Below are positions 10,660 to 22,805 of a stretch of 64,000 nucleotides of DNA, in pieces (position 1 is the stretch's first letter; every line of letters begins with the position of its first letter). Under the pieces are notes generated by a model that worked only from the letters and a program-made list of their open reading frames with translations, ran no database searches and was not told the DNA's origin. Position numbers and translations under genes: made by a program. The stretch is from Guyanagaster necrorhizus (taxonomy: Eukaryota; Basidiomycota; Agaricomycetes; Agaricales; Physalacriaceae), in assembly GCF_019112545.1 (NCBI RefSeq), contig NW_025064938.1, positions 55,841 through 119,840 of the forward strand, in the 5' to 3' direction.

Positions 10660-11882
10660 TGGTTGGTTCGACGTCCTTATATTTATGGCTGTGCCGCCGA
10701 ACGAGTCGAAGGGAACAGTCGATGATGACTGTTAAGGAAGGGTCAATTTCGGCACCTTGTGTGCCGATTGTTGAACTTCTGAAAGGGATCCGATAAGCGA
10801 CTGCGCGTCGAGAAGAATAAAAAGGGGACTAAATAAGAAACGTTCAGGTCATCCTGCATACACGTCAGCAATCTTTTCGGAGTCCCCTTTCTCGAGAGCC
10901 AGACAAATTCCTAGAGCGGTTTCTACAACAAGGCAGTTCTCCTTGAGTTCCCCTTTTTCGGCTCAGCCACTGCTGGGCAGACATTCCTTAAGTAAGTAAA
11001 ACAGAACCCAAAACTCCGAGTCTTTGTGGATTCGGTTTCTGACTCCTTGGCGGCATTCTTCGCTATCTTCCCCTTAACGAAGGGAAATTTGGCAATACAT
11101 TTGACTCAGCAAGCGTTCCTGGGTTGCCTATTGTCTTCTGGATGACTTATGGATGAAATGACCTGGGTGTCGATCCAAAATTTCCCCGAATCCTTATTCA
11201 CTCTCGCTTCGCAGAGCTAGGTTCTAGTTTGACCTCGACTCTTGGATGCTTCATTAATTTTCGACTCGTCGTCTGGGGCATCTTCATCTCATAATCTCTG
11301 GTTTGTTCAACCCTCCTATTCTGATTACAGATTTCATCTGATACTGACGTTAGAATCATCACAGTGCCAATTCCCGGGGCTTTTCGAAATTACGCTTTCA
11401 GGAATGCTGCACTTCTGACATCGGTGATCTCGTGTGCTAGCAACCCGGTCCGGAGTGCTCGGGGGTAGGACGTCGTTAATGTTCTCAGTGTCATAGATGT
11501 TGAAACTTGGAGACAAGTCATGAATAAACATCTGATTTTTTCACTCTCTTGTTGATTAGTGACATCATTAGAAGCTCTGAATTACTGTTCTAAGTATCCA
11601 GCTTCATCACCTAAATTCTCAAGTACAGTAACTACTGACAAGTGCATTGTACGGGATGCCTCTCGTCTCAATTCCGGTCAACATGCACGGTCCATCCCCA
11701 TCCGCGATTCTGTGTATCAAATAAGCATTATCTCTCAACAACCTTGGTTGGTGGTCGCCTTTCAAGTCTGATAGTGACGACGCCTTAGCCTCTGAGAGGA
11801 TCAATGTCGATGTGATGTAGAGGATAGCAACATCTATTTTGTCTGCATATTGTGGTAGGTCTGCTTTGTCGACTCTTCGGTT
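10660..11882. other. Intergenic; no convincing gene
   Basis: Upstream of the NTase-like gene, with only short frames (a 65-codon minus frame at 11,334-11,531 and a 70-codon plus frame at 11,559-11,771). No repeats or RNA genes recognised. Confidence 0.35.
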
Positions 11883-12267
11883 TCAATACATCTGCTCTCG
11901 AAGATATAGGCGGCTGTATTTACTGCATCTTCCGGCCTCGGATATAAACAAACATCTAGGTAACGAAAAGAGGTGCTCCCTTTTCTTCCTACAGCTAGCC
12001 TCGAAACACGCTTATGGCCCTACGTATACGTAAAGTTTGAACATCACTACCCCAAACCTTCAGTACTTACGGTAAGGTTATGGTTCTTCCATTTTCGCGC
12101 TTGATCTGAAGTACTTGCATACCCTGTATAATATCAGCTGAAAGCTCGTTCTCCAATAGAACGATACTCACATCTGCCATGCGGCTCGTCGATTCAACCA
12201 CACCTCCCACGAGTCGTCCAATGGAGTCGTAGAAGAAGACGCGCGAGCCGATCTGGAGAGAGAACAT
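11883..12267 (-). CDS. Small hypothetical protein, two exons, 100 aa
   Basis: Exon 1 (12,267-12,071) begins MFSLQIGSRVFFYDSIGRLVGGVV and continues through VSIVLLENELSADI to ENGRTITLP. A good donor (GTAAGT) follows, and an 82-nt intron ends at CTGTAG. Exon 2 (11,988-11,883) keeps frame, reading KKREHLFSLPRCLF to a TGA. The first 60 residues look like a small beta-rich fold of alternating hydrophobic residues (VFFY.S.G..VGGVVEST, VLQIKRENGRTITLP), seen in short uncharacterised basidiomycete proteins. If the intron is retained, the protein ends after about 66 residues. No signal peptide or catalytic motif is visible. Confidence 0.45.
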
Positions 12268-14456
12268 CGTAGTAGAGAATGGACGATACGAAGAGAACGT
12301 ACTGGGAATGCGTTCATGGTAGGATGGGTGTGTGTTTGGGGTGTCTGCGATGCAGCGATTTAAGTACGTAGGAAGCTATGTCTTTCATGGTTGCATATTA
12401 ATGAAGTATGGACGTCCAGTAGTCGATGCTGCCTAGAATAACTTGGGACAATAAGCAATAAGATGAGTACATAATCCCTCGACTATCAATCCGGCATGCG
12501 CGATATGAATAGATCATCTTTTTCCGGAGATGTACGCACTGTACACGTGCTTTGATGTATTTCCAGAAACAAATGTCGAAGGGACCACTTGGAATATGGA
12601 GATGGACCAGCCACACCCATCTTGAGAGTAGAAAATCCGTCTGGTGTGCACATTGATAAACCATTCTACCGAGATCCAATCCAGTGTTGTATGTGGGTAT
12701 GAACGCCACATGTAATTCCGAGCTAAAATCAAAGAACATTATTCTGAAATGCCGATGGCAAGACAGGACTCTTCAGATGGTGCGAGTCATGCTGGTATGT
12801 GATAGCGATGCCGAAAACAAAGATAATAAGCTACCGGGATCCCCGCCACACCTCGCAAGTATAAGAAACTGATGGAGGACGCATGCAACCGCGTATCCTC
12901 TATCGCTGAATAGCTTTCAGTGGGCCTGAACGACGCAGCGCAGCCCCATTCACATGACGATCTCGGGATTTTCGATGATGGAAGCGACAGTCAAACTGTA
13001 TGCAGCAGGTATCAACAGGGCATTGCAGCTTCCAGTGCACTGCAAGGACATCATGGTCTGGACACAAAAGTTCATATCCGCGGTGGTGAAAATTGTTCTC
13101 CAGCTGAGGCGTATCATTCATTGATTTGTGTTACCCGAATCCGGCCCAAGGCGGAGTTAAGTGTGCATCGGAGATGAGGTAGGCGTATTTGCGAGAGTGA
13201 GTTGAGACAGGATTCCTTATTCATAAGGTTTACTTCAGGTCTTCGATGCATTCACGAAATCTGGGGTGAAGGTTGGGAAGGAAGAACTTGCAAAATTGTA
13301 CCCGCGTCGATCACGTGTAGATGCTTGTTTGCTTTTTTCGCTTCACGTCTTCCCTTTTTCTACACCTTCTCACGGTTCTACGCTGTAACCACGAGGAATC
13401 ATCCGGAATGTTCCTTTGTCTCATGGCAGCAATGTGTTTAATGCTAGATCCATACTTTTGATGATGCCGGTTCGTCCGCCGCCCCAGTGCCATTTTTCCC
13501 CGACATAGAGCTCGAACAGTTTCCAACAGGCAGTGCAAAAAAAATATACCGATTGTGCTTGTTGGTCTATTGCAATCGATGAGAAATTGACAATGGTATG
13601 AGTGTCATGAATCCGAAACAATGATGGTAGATAGCGTGTGTTCAACAAGCGATAGCTGACCACATGGTTATCAGGACAGGTAGCATCAAGCTGAGCTGTC
13701 AGGCTAAGTCCCATTATACAAGTAGCGCCATCAGGGAATGATTGGAATTATACTAGTCTTCAGATCAAGGTAAGGGGTAGTATACTCGTCAAGGCCAAAT
13801 CCGAGCCAGAAATCACAGCTATCATCGACTGGCAGGGCGTCATAGTTGCCCCAGTCTTTCTTCAGGCGTCTATTCAACCTTTTTTTTTTTTCAATAATAC
13901 CTCCTAGTTCATCAAATGTTAAATGCCAGCATCACATATTATAGGAGAAAGAGGCAGCAAAAAGTCTTCCAGCCTAACGTGAAATCGTGGTGTCATCCCC
14001 TAATTATGACGAGGCCATCACCCTTTTCGGAGCCATTCTTCGGTGCTAGGTAGACGGGGCGCTCGATCTTCAAAAACAAACTCATCTTTTTTGGACCGAA
14101 ATCAGTACTGCCCCCCTGGCCGCTCGGGTTTACGCCGGAGGAGCGTGAGAAATTTGGACGGAGTGGAAAGATTTGGAGACTTATTCTAACACTTAGTTGT
14201 CATTGGAATTCAGGGGTGTTGTAATCCTGAGTTTCGATTGTTCCAAGATCGTCACTCTTTCTCATTGTCCTCGGTCGCTGGTAATACAATCCATTGAACG
14301 TAGCTTATTAATAGACGAACAAAGAAATCAGATGGAACATATAACATGGTAATTAGTGATATAAACTTTCAAAATACTCTTCATCCAAAGCACGTATGAA
14401 ATAAAAAATCATTAGAATATTACTAAGGGGGGCCGAAATAAAATATCGTCACCACC
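12268..14456. other. Intergenic with one possible exon, no recognised gene
   Basis: The only stretch with a hint of coding is minus 13,730-13,421. It reads PDGATCIMGLSLTAQLDAT and then CPDNHVVSYRLLN before stopping after about 100 codons; I do not recognise it and find no partner exons. Frames at 12,398-12,739 (minus) are also unrecognised. A poly-T run lies near 13,880. The last kilobase is the 3' flank of the aldehyde dehydrogenase gene. Confidence 0.3.
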
Positions 14457-16438
14457 CTATCCTTTCACGCATACCTTACCATCAACAATTCCGTGTTCTG
14501 GTGAACTCTCCGGAAGAGCCACCTCAATACCCATCCTAGCCACCGCGCGCGTCGCCTCCTCCGAATACGGTGGATAAAATATCTCTAGATGTGATTCCAT
14601 TCTGGGGATCACTGTCAGAAAAAAAAAACACAAGACTAACGAGTAGACGATCACTCACGCCATAGGAACGTCAATCTGGGAGCGGACATAGGAGAACTCT
14701 TCCATACACGCTTTATTACTCCTCCCAGCTACCGGATTATCAGCTTACCAGTTCGCAAAGAAAAGAAAGAAAAAAAGATACATACATCCCGATTCTCCAA
14801 CTCCTCCATACGGCAGCTCATACACTAGGAAGATGGAAGTTAACAATAGGGCCCGACAGCAAGATGAAGAAAAGGCCCGCACCAGCCATCTGCAAGAACG
14901 TGCAGTTAAACACAAGACTCCCGCTTCTCGTGCGTTCTCTCACTAAACAAACATAAGCCGAAACTCCCCCAAAAAAACAGCCAAAAAAGACATACATATC
15001 GCCTTGACTCCCTCATCCTCCGAAAACACATACGTCACCAACGGTGTCCCCACCCTCCTCACAACCCTAACAGCCTCCTCCCAACTCCCCACCTCCAGCA
15101 CCGGCAAAACCGGCCCGAAGATCTCTTCGCCCATCAGCACGTCATCTTCCCCCACCCCCACCACCACCGTCGGCTGGATTCTCAGACTCAAAAGGTCCGC
15201 GTGACCCCCGAGGACCACACGCCCCTTGGTATGCGTGAGCAGAGACGCCAGCCGGGTGAAATGTCTGAGCGAGCCGATCCTCGAGAGGGATTCTGGATGG
15301 GCTAGCGCCCCGCCGGAGGAAGGATAAAACGAGTCGTACGCCCGCTTGAACGACTCGACGACGCGCGGAAGCACCCCGGGGTCGTCGTATGTCGGTATGA
15401 CGAGGTAATCGGGGGACACACATATCTGTTGGTAGCATAATTCAGAAACGGAAACACATCCAACACAAAACCCATTGAAGGTTTACCTGTCCGGAGTTTT
15501 GGCATTTTCCAAACAAGATCCTCTTCGCCGCCAGGTCCATATTACACGTCGACTTTGGGTCTAGAAGGACCGGACATTTCCCGCCTAGTTCGAGGGTCGT
15601 GGGTGTGAGGTGCTGAGCGGCCTTGTGAGATATGGACCGAGCGATGGTTGCGTTTCCCGTGTAGAAAACTTTTTTTCATGAGCCTTTGTTTTTTGTTAAT
15701 AAAGACGAAATCTGAAACTCACTGTGATCCCATCTGAGGTCCAGTAGAGCCGTTGTCTGTTCCACTCCGCCTTGGACGACCCTACAAGCTCTCTGATCCA
15801 AATACCTTCCTACAAGGTCCCCTAACGCACTCGCGCAATTTGGTGCCAATTCTGACGGTTTGAGGACCCAACAACACCCTGCTGCAAGAGCCCCGATGAT
15901 AGGCATCGTAGCGAGGAAGAAGGGAAAGTTCCACGGTCTGGAGTCGGTGAATAGTCATTCAACAAGCGAGGGACTCGGAAGAAGACGAGGGGAGAGGGCT
16001 TACGAAATGATTAGTCCCACTCCTTTAGGCTCCCTCCGTATTCTGGGGTTCCAAGGGCGAAACAGATCTTCGTCGACCTCGACGTCGTGCTCTGCTGCCC
16101 ATCGTGGTAGGTCCCTTGCTGCCTTGAGAGATCTGTCCACGGCGGTGTTGATCTCGGTAAAGTACGACTCGAGCGTCGGTCGTCCGAGGTCCTGGTCAAG
16201 TTAAGATTTTTTCTTGTATGCTGGTGGGAGGCAACCTACCGCATTCAAGGCGGAGGCTAGGAGTTTGTGGCCCTCCTGGAACATCCTCGCGAGCTGGAGG
16301 AGTTGGTGCTGGCGCCATGCAATGGGGAGGGTTATTCGTGAGGAGAAGGTTTCGTGCAGGGCTCGATGGGTCTGATGGGTAGGTTAGAATACGATGGTAG
16401 TTTTATGAGACGGAGCGTACTTCTTCGATAGAAGTCAT
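14457..16438 (-). CDS. Aldehyde dehydrogenase (class 3 / fatty-aldehyde type), ten exons, 492 aa
   Basis: All ten exons join in frame (1,479 nt): 16,438-16,421; 16,371-16,240; 16,191-16,004; 15,937-15,723; 15,668-15,487; 15,425-14,996; 14,942-14,883; 14,824-14,786; 14,728-14,659; 14,601-14,457. Introns have GT..AG ends and lengths of 41-77 nt. Family motifs in order: [12 protein letters not shown] and DLGRP (N-terminal helix), [16 protein letters not shown] (cofactor pocket), [11 protein letters not shown] (coenzyme loop), TLELGGK with catalytic Glu about 211, [15 protein letters not shown] with catalytic Cys about 247, [19 protein letters not shown], and C-terminal FYPPYSEEA. It should oxidise aliphatic aldehydes to acids with NAD(P)+. 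The C-terminal tail has no hydrophobic membrane anchor like that of yeast Hfd1, so a soluble enzyme is inferred. All key residues are present, so the gene looks functional. Confidence 0.9.
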
Positions 16439-17403
16439 GAGGAAGAGAAGACAATTGAAGCCATCAGAGTGCTGTCGTGGTGGACATTTAAGAATTACGG
16501 CAAGAAAAGAATTGTTCGCGATGGGCCTTTTTGTTCCTGTGTATTGAAAGGGTCATGAAATAGCCGACCCATGGCAATATGTACCGCCATTTGGATGAGG
16601 GAGGTTAACAAATGGGTATGAGAATTGGACGATGATAGCATACTTTTGATGGCCTAGGAAAGGAATAAGATCAAGCCTGTGAGGAGAATGGATAACATGT
16701 GCTCACACATATCCATATTCTCTCGTCTCAGCAACTCGCTTCATTATTATTGGTCAAACGAACATGGTTCGTGTTTCATCCTTTCTTCATCGGTGGATAT
16801 CCAGAAGCTGAGGGCCCGATACATGTGCAACGGAGGTGCATGCCTGACCCATGGGCGGGCGAGGGTTGGCTAGGTTGATGAGCGAATTGATGTACGTCAT
16901 TATATGACTATCCATCAAAACGAAACACGAGCAAAGTGATGGTAGATGTGTATACGGAAGCAGGAGATCGAGCGATAGAGAGCGGACTAGGCCGATTATA
17001 AAGAACGTCTGAGACGCCGCCATCGGTGATGCTCGGAATTTCCAGCCCAGCTAGGCACGTCAAAGACACCGAAGCAAGTCGCGACTCTTTATGCTCAATC
17101 TATCTGATGAGCGCCGCACTGGATCGCTCTTCCTCGCACATTCTATCCGCGATATGCTCCGAGCTCAAAGGCGACACTTTTATTTGGCTGAATACATTTC
17201 CGACTCTCCTCATCATTGGTGAGATGTGTTTTCATCACCTAGACGGCCTCGAATGACTAATGTGCCAAGGTCAACAGGAATCAACCAGCACCTCACGCCT
17301 GTAACCAGCACTCTTCTCACAAGATGGACGAAGAGATAATGAAGGTGTCATGGGAGGAATTCCACCTCTGCCTTGTGGAACTGCACACATGGAATCACTG
17401 CTG
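16439..17403. other. Intergenic; nothing recognised
   Basis: 5' flank of the aldehyde dehydrogenase gene, then short frames only (64-78 codons on either strand). No promoter element stands out. The right edge meets the hairpin. Confidence 0.35.
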
Positions 17404-17967
17404 GGGCCGGTAGTTTTTTCGCACGGGTATAATAAATGTTGTGACTTTTCTGGACATTTTTGTATTAGTAGAACAGATTCCATAAAATTAAAAGGAAAAG
17501 TACCTCTTTTTGGTTTTGATTTAGGACAAGTAGATGAACACATTTTTGGGATGTTTTCTCGATCGGAAGAGGGAAAAGAAGGACCATAAATTTTGTTAAA
17601 AAAGAAATCCTTTTTCATTCTATCCTCTTTATGTAAAAACTGAAGGTTTACAGGTAAGGAAAAGGAAATCAGGACTTCCTCAACATGACTTCTTTTTCAT
17701 TACCTTTTCCTTACCTGTAAACCTCCAGCTTTTACATAAAGAGGATAGAATGAAAAAGGATTTCTTTTTTAACAAAATTTATGGTCCTTCTTTTCCCTCT
17801 TCCGATCGAGAAAACATCCCAAAAATGTGTTCATCTACTTGTCCTAAATCAAAACCAAAAAGAGGTACTTTTCCTTTTAATTTTATGGAATCTGTTCTAC
17901 TAATACAAAAATGTCCAGAAAAGTCACAACATTTATTATACCCGTGCGAAAAAACTACTGGCTCCAG
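17404..17967. repeat. Near-perfect inverted repeat, arms about 265 bp, loop about 30 nt
   Basis: Left arm 17,404-17,668 and right arm 17,699-17,967 are reverse complements with only a handful of mismatches, mostly at the two ends. Both arms therefore encode the same peptide start (MKKDFFFNKIYGPSFPSSD..) on opposite strands. The arms are AT-rich compared with flanking DNA. The transcript would fold into a long hairpin. The frame is not taken as a gene, because it is mirrored and runs into unrelated sequence at each outer edge. Possible origins are a fold-back mobile element, an organelle-derived fragment or an assembly artefact; the sequence alone does not decide. Confidence 0.8.
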
Positions 17968-18669
17968 CGATGCATCATGCCCGCCGGAGCTGATATACCC
18001 ATGCTATCTACGGATCCTCTCCCCCCAGGAAACTATGGCTGGTATTTCCCTGGTCAATCCTCTATGATCACGTGGAATGTTTGATTGTTCTTATTTACCG
18101 CGTCAGACATGCTTTTTCGTTCTTCCTACCTTACTCCGACGTTCATCAATGCCATGCTGCTATGCTCTACCACAGGGTTTGCCTACCACTCCTCTCGACC
18201 GTCGTTCGCTCGATGTTAGATATCGTTATGGTACGCGTGTCGCTGACAAGGACGTGGCCGGAGCCAATCTTGAAATGCTTGGAAGGTATGGAAGGGGATT
18301 GTTTGTCCATGGCAGCCTGAGATAACGCCCTTCGAAGGATAATGATGTCAGTGCGGGCAATCTTATATCCGAGACAGACGCTGATTGAGCCTTCTTTTAT
18401 CAGCCTAACATGCGACGCCTTGTTTATAGGCGACTGTTAATTCTAGTCGGGAGAGTCATAGGTGCAGTCTGTGTCACTATGTAGATGATAACGTGCGTTG
18501 TAGCCATGGCGTCGAGATGCGGATTGACTTGCTTATGCTTAGATAGCTGAGAGCTCAGACGTCGTTCGTCTTCTTCGTCTTACGTCGGTACGTCAATGGT
18601 GCTGGATGCAGGTCGAGGCTTCGGTCATAGATCATTGTGGATTGCTATTACGGTATTGGAGGTGTGCTC
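17968..18669. other. No convincing gene
   Basis: CpG-rich DNA with overlapping 82-codon plus frames at 18,072-18,325 in two phases; neither is recognisable. Nothing else seen. Confidence 0.3.
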
Positions 18670-19130
18670 GCTCATTTTCCTTCGAGCCCCAGACGGGACT
18701 GACTACGTTTGAGTAGTTCCGAGCGCGTCGCCGTGTCATTCATATCCCTTAAGCGCAAGAACGGATTTATTCATTGATGTACGGAGCTATATCTATAGGT
18801 CGGGCCTTTGTCACCAGGCTTCGCCTTGCTTAGTGTCATGCTTTCAAAGTGGGTTTCTTTCTTAAGAAAGGCCTCTGATGAATCGCACATTCCCCTTGCA
18901 TTTGACGGCCCCGTTGAGCTGGATGGGCGAAGCTGCTGCGTCCGTAATTCTTTTTCTTCCTGAGATTCATTCTGTTCTCGGCCGTTTCAGCGACGCTAAC
19001 GACGTTATTCCTAGATCCCTGCTTGTTACTTATGGCTTCTTTTTAAGGTGCGGGACGCTTCATTTTCCTTTCTTATGATGCTACATCTTCTATATTTCCT
19101 ACTTCAGAGGGTTCATCGCGTTGGGATGGA
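18670..19130 (+). repeat. Dispersed repeat, copy b (see 5.15-5.69 kb)
   Basis: Same order of blocks as copy a in direct orientation (CTTCGCCTTGC, then the AATCGCACATTCCCC region, GTTGAGCTGGATG, GTAATTCTTTTTCTT). It retains more CG than copy a. No family recognised. Confidence 0.5.
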
Positions 19131-19230
19131 CGTACCATTGGACCCAGTCCAGAGTGGGGTGCGGAGGGGAATGGTTACAGTCTGGACCGGTGTTTTCGTG
19201 GAAGGATGTCGGAGGTCGCCTACACATTAA

Positions 19231-19350
19231 GCTGTTCGCCGGCTAGTTCAATTGGTTAGGGTGTCGTGCTTATATTAACATGATCTTGGGGTTCGTTCCC
19301 CAAGTTGGGCGTTGTAGAAATATTCTTTGGTAATTTTTTTGAATTCCGCT
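19231..19350 (+). repeat. Degenerate tRNA-like sequence (tRNA-Ile-like or SINE head)
   Basis: GCCGGCTAGTTCAATTGG gives a tRNA 5' half with an A-box-like element and D arm. GTCGTGCTTATATTAACATGA looks like an anticodon arm with TAT, but the loop is 10 nt. TTGGGG-TTCGTT-CCCCAA is a T arm with a one-nt-short loop. The acceptor arms pair only partly (CGCC with GGCG). A T run follows at about 19,336. The deviations argue against a working tRNA; a pseudogene or SINE head is more likely. Confidence 0.45.
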
Positions 19351-19602
19351 CCTGGAATAAGGTTGCACATGAAACCTGGGGGAGGGGGAGGGGGAAAGTT
19401 ATGGTTTTATATATGACTGATGTACCTCTGGCTAAGGGTTGATAATACTATTCGATTGTTCCTTGCCGATGTGGCTGAATTTACACTCTTCTTACGATGC
19501 AACGCAATGGGCTATTCTTACGAGGAATATAAAATGGAAAATCTAATGATCTAAACACCACGGATTATGATACTTTATAAAACGAGAGATAAAATGTTTG
19601 AC
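19351..19602. other. 3' flank of the ammonium transporter gene
   Basis: A G-rich run (GGGGGAGGGGGAGGGGG, near 19,380) and AT-rich sequence; no gene seen. Confidence 0.3.
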
Positions 19603-21336
19603 CTAGGATATGAGCACCGTCGCTACCCGAACGTCCTTCTCCCCAAGGCTTCCATTATCACTTCCACGATGCTGAGAAAGATGCCCAGACTTCCGCCCAC
19701 CTGTCGTCGAGCCTATGATATCCCCATCCCCTGCGACGTCCCGCTCGAGCCCAACATAATCATATGAAAACTCGCACATATCATGCTCGTCCAGCCCACT
19801 CACCTCCGCCTCTTCCGACCCCCGTAACCGACATCCCGGGATAAAGTGCATGATCCACAGTATGATAGTAGTCATCACAAAAGTATACGCTACCCCAGTG
19901 ACGCTATCAGCAAGCTGGTATCCCAACTGGATGTAATGATGGTCGATCCACCCTCCATCTATGACGGTGATACCATCGAATCCGGCTATGGACGCTTGGG
20001 CGAAGAAGGCCGTGAGGACGTTCCCGAGGACACCTCCGATACCGTGAGATGCCCAGATATCCAGAGTGTCGTCGTACCCGAACATATACTTGAGTTGGGT
20101 CCCAAAGTTGCAGCAGGTACCAGCCATGACGCCGACCAGAACGGCCGCCGCTTTACCAGGAACGTTAGAAATGGAGAAAGGAAGGGTAAGAATGTAAGAG
20201 GGGGGGACACGCACGCGCTCCGACGAACCCGCAAGCAGGGGTGATAGCAACCAAACTTGCAATAGCACCAGAACAGAACCCAATAGCTGACCACTTCTTC
20301 TCGAGACGATAATCCCAGAACATCCACGTCAACCCGCCCATGCTGGGGGCCAAATTCGTCACGATGCACGCATGAGCAGCTCTGAGGTTGGCGCTGAGCG
20401 CGCTGCCGCCATTGAACCCGAACCATCCGAACCACAGAAAGACGACTAGGTAGGTTTATCATCAGAACTCTGCATTAAAAAAAGCAAAAAGGGGAACTCA
20501 GAACCTCCGAGAACGACATACGTCGTATTATGCGGCTTGTACATGAGCCTCTCCGTTCCCCAATCCTTCCTCTTTCCAAGATACAAGCTCATAGCGAGCG
20601 CAGCTGTGCCAGATGTGATATGTACCGGGGTTCCCCCGCGAAATCGAGTCCACCCAGAACGAACGACCACCCATTTGCGGACCACGTCCAGCATGCCACG
20701 GGGTCGTACACGAGCGTCGACCACATGAAGACGAACAATGGGCCGGGGGCTAGGCGCCCACGTTCTGCTAGCGCGCCAAGGGCGATTATGGGCGTTGCTG
20801 CGGCGAACATGAGCTGGTAGAGGCAGAAGACGAGGGCGGGGAGTCGGGCGTTGCCCATCGACGGCGTGTCCAGGACGCCTTTCAAGCCAAAGTACTCTGG
20901 AAAGAGGGGGTGAGAGGGAAAGGGGGTGCTGATGATATTTCGGACGTACTGAGGTTGCCGATGTAGGTACTTCCGGTTTCACTAAAGGCGAGCGAGTAGC
21001 CCCAGAAGAACCACTGGTTGGGCGTCAGCGAGATCCGGGTATGAACATGTGGAAAACGTACTTGGAAAGATACGACTGCAAGACAGACGAGACTCAAGTA
21101 AATTTGACTGAGCGCATTCTTTCGCCTGAGTAATCCCGAATAGAAGTATCCAAGGCCGGGGATCATCAGCCAGACAAGCGCCGTGGCGGTGAGCGTCCAT
21201 GCTATGTCGCCGTTGTTGTATACGGACACGACACCATCAGCATCGGTCGCGGTAATAGTTCCTGTTGTAAACAAGATCAGCTAGGATATAAAACGGAGAA
21301 GGAGAACAAACAAGCGTCGTAGGTGATATTCACCAT
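19603..21336 (-). pseudogene. Mep/Amt-family ammonium transporter with a 1-nt frameshift
   Basis: A membrane channel-like transporter importing ammonium across the plasma membrane. Exons: 21,336-about 21,312 (MVNITYDA, uncertain); 21,261-21,062; 21,013-20,950; 20,896-20,505; 20,445-20,215; 20,150-19,603. Family features: GDIAWTLTATALVWLMIPGLGYFYSG with the first helix, WFFWGYSLAFS, VYDPVACWTW, GGTPVHITSG carrying the first pore histidine, [33 protein letters not shown] with the second pore histidine, and DHHYIQLGYQL. Two defects stand out. In exon 4 the frame breaks in a run of five Cs on the plus strand (20,633-20,637), where one more base restores the conserved DFAGGTPVH. The exon 1 to 2 join as I read it would create TGA. 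Either this is a recent pseudogene or the assembly has a homopolymer error plus an unrecognised first intron. Everything else is intact to the stop. Confidence 0.85.
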
Positions 21337-22337
21337 TGCAGCGAAGTGAAGAAAAGGAGAGAAATTGATAGAGAATGTAGTGAGATGAGAGATAAAAGTG
21401 GTCCCTGTGATCGAGAAAGCTTGTTTATCGCAGACTAGCTTGGCATACCCAGGGTGAAACGCGTGGAACGCGAAGATAACAGGGTCGTGATCTCGTACCG
21501 GGTCTCTGGCTTCTTTGGGTAAAAGATTAACGGGGTAGCTGTGTCGATGTAAACTCAGAAAAGCATAGCAAGTGGCGAGCGTCTTCTTCAACAGGGATGA
21601 GAAACGTCCGCTACGATGCAGAAGAATAGGGCTAAACCATGCGCCTATAATTTTACGATAGATAAGGTTGCCATCTACTCTTGTCTTCCGCTGAGGATAA
21701 TTCTATTGATCAACAGCCCCGGCGGACTGCTTATGGGGTGGCTGCTGGAGGTGTATGGGCATTGATATGTTGATGTTCAACCCTTTCTATACATGTTGAT
21801 TTTTTTACTCCGCAAAGTTCTGTAGGCGAGATTGCCCAAGAAACTTAAATACTCCTGCAACTTCGAGGGGACCATTTTGCGGAGTGGTATGATGGCATGC
21901 AAGATTCTCTTGCAAACTTAGGAGGTATATCAACTTGGTCGTTGGAAGAACAAAATCTGCAGAGTACCAATGGCCTTGTTCTATTTTTACTACCTTGGTA
22001 CGAGTGCTAACACTGTTACATGATAGGGTACTTATTTGGGAAAGACCGATGCATCTGAATGCCGGTCATGCAGTATCTTCACTTATACTATGGTATGAAG
22101 AGACAAGGTATCTCTCAAGATGAACTCCTGTGGAGGTCTCCTTTCCAGCCATATGCTGCCTTGCTCAGTTGCTCTGCATTCTGCATTATCCTGATCACCA
22201 GAGGTTATGCTGTCTTCATCCACATGCTTATATCCCTGATTTACAACAGGTTATGGTTCCTAATAAATATGCTGACCACTGAACTACTGATTGACTGACA
22301 ACCTGACTGAATCCTGACTCTTTTGTTGTCCATCTAC
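21337..22337. other. Intergenic transition into CpG-poor DNA
   Basis: 5' flank of the transporter gene, CpG-normal to about 21.9 kb; from there CG becomes rare. Frames of 60-80 codons at 21,935-22,298 are not recognised. The transition marks the left edge of the transposon-rich block. Confidence 0.35.
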
Positions 22338-22805
22338 TGTTAGGCTCAAGCTGCACATGATCTTAAACATGTGATAAACTAACATGACTTCATGTTTGAG
22401 TCTTCTGCTAGAGTTCACTGATGTGCTTCTGTGATTGAAGTCTTCAAGGAATTAAGAAGATAGCTCAAGAGTAGGATGAGTATGAATAAACTTTAGCTTG
22501 AAGCTGGGTTTATACCAGCAAGAGTGAGCCTCTTCATATACTGTACATTGTAGAGCTAAATATAAGACTATCTATTGTACATTTCCAAGTCCTTGTATCC
22601 ATTGTCCTTGGGAGTTGCTACTGTATGCAAAGGTTGATTGTGTGTCATTGAGGGCTGGTCACTGCATTGGAGAACAATGACAGATTGGCTTGTTATGATG
22701 ACTAAGCCTCTCCCACAGTTCTAGGCACTTGGTTTAGGCACCCTGACTAAGTATAAATAGGAGTTAATCTTGTGAGAAAGGAATAAAAGTGGAAAAATCA
22801 TAACA
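22338..22805 (-). repeat. LTR of a decayed chromovirus copy (element A)
   Basis: Begins TGTTAGGCTC and ends ATCATAACA, the same termini as the other LTRs of this family. It contains the conserved AATAAACTTTAGCTTGAAGCTGG motif region. The polypurine-tract complement (TTACCCCCTCCTTAAGACC) follows at 22,806, so this is the 3' LTR of a minus-strand element. The flanking five bases TCTAC have no matching partner, because the other end of the element is lost. Confidence 0.8.

Noticed and set aside
13421..13730. A gene encoding the CPDNHVVSYRLLN reading frame
   Set aside because: Plausible amino-acid text but only about 100 codons, no partner exons and no family recognised; mentioned only as a possible exon.
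17350..17618. Frames on both strands of the 17.4-17.97-kb hairpin (MKKDFFFNKIYG..) as protein genes
   Set aside because: The same peptide is encoded in mirror image on both arms and each frame runs into unrelated sequence at the arm edge; better explained as an inverted repeat.
19231..19350. A functional tRNA-Ile(TAT) gene
   Set aside because: 10-nt anticodon loop, a T loop one base short and a poorly paired acceptor stem; kept only as a tRNA-like repeat.
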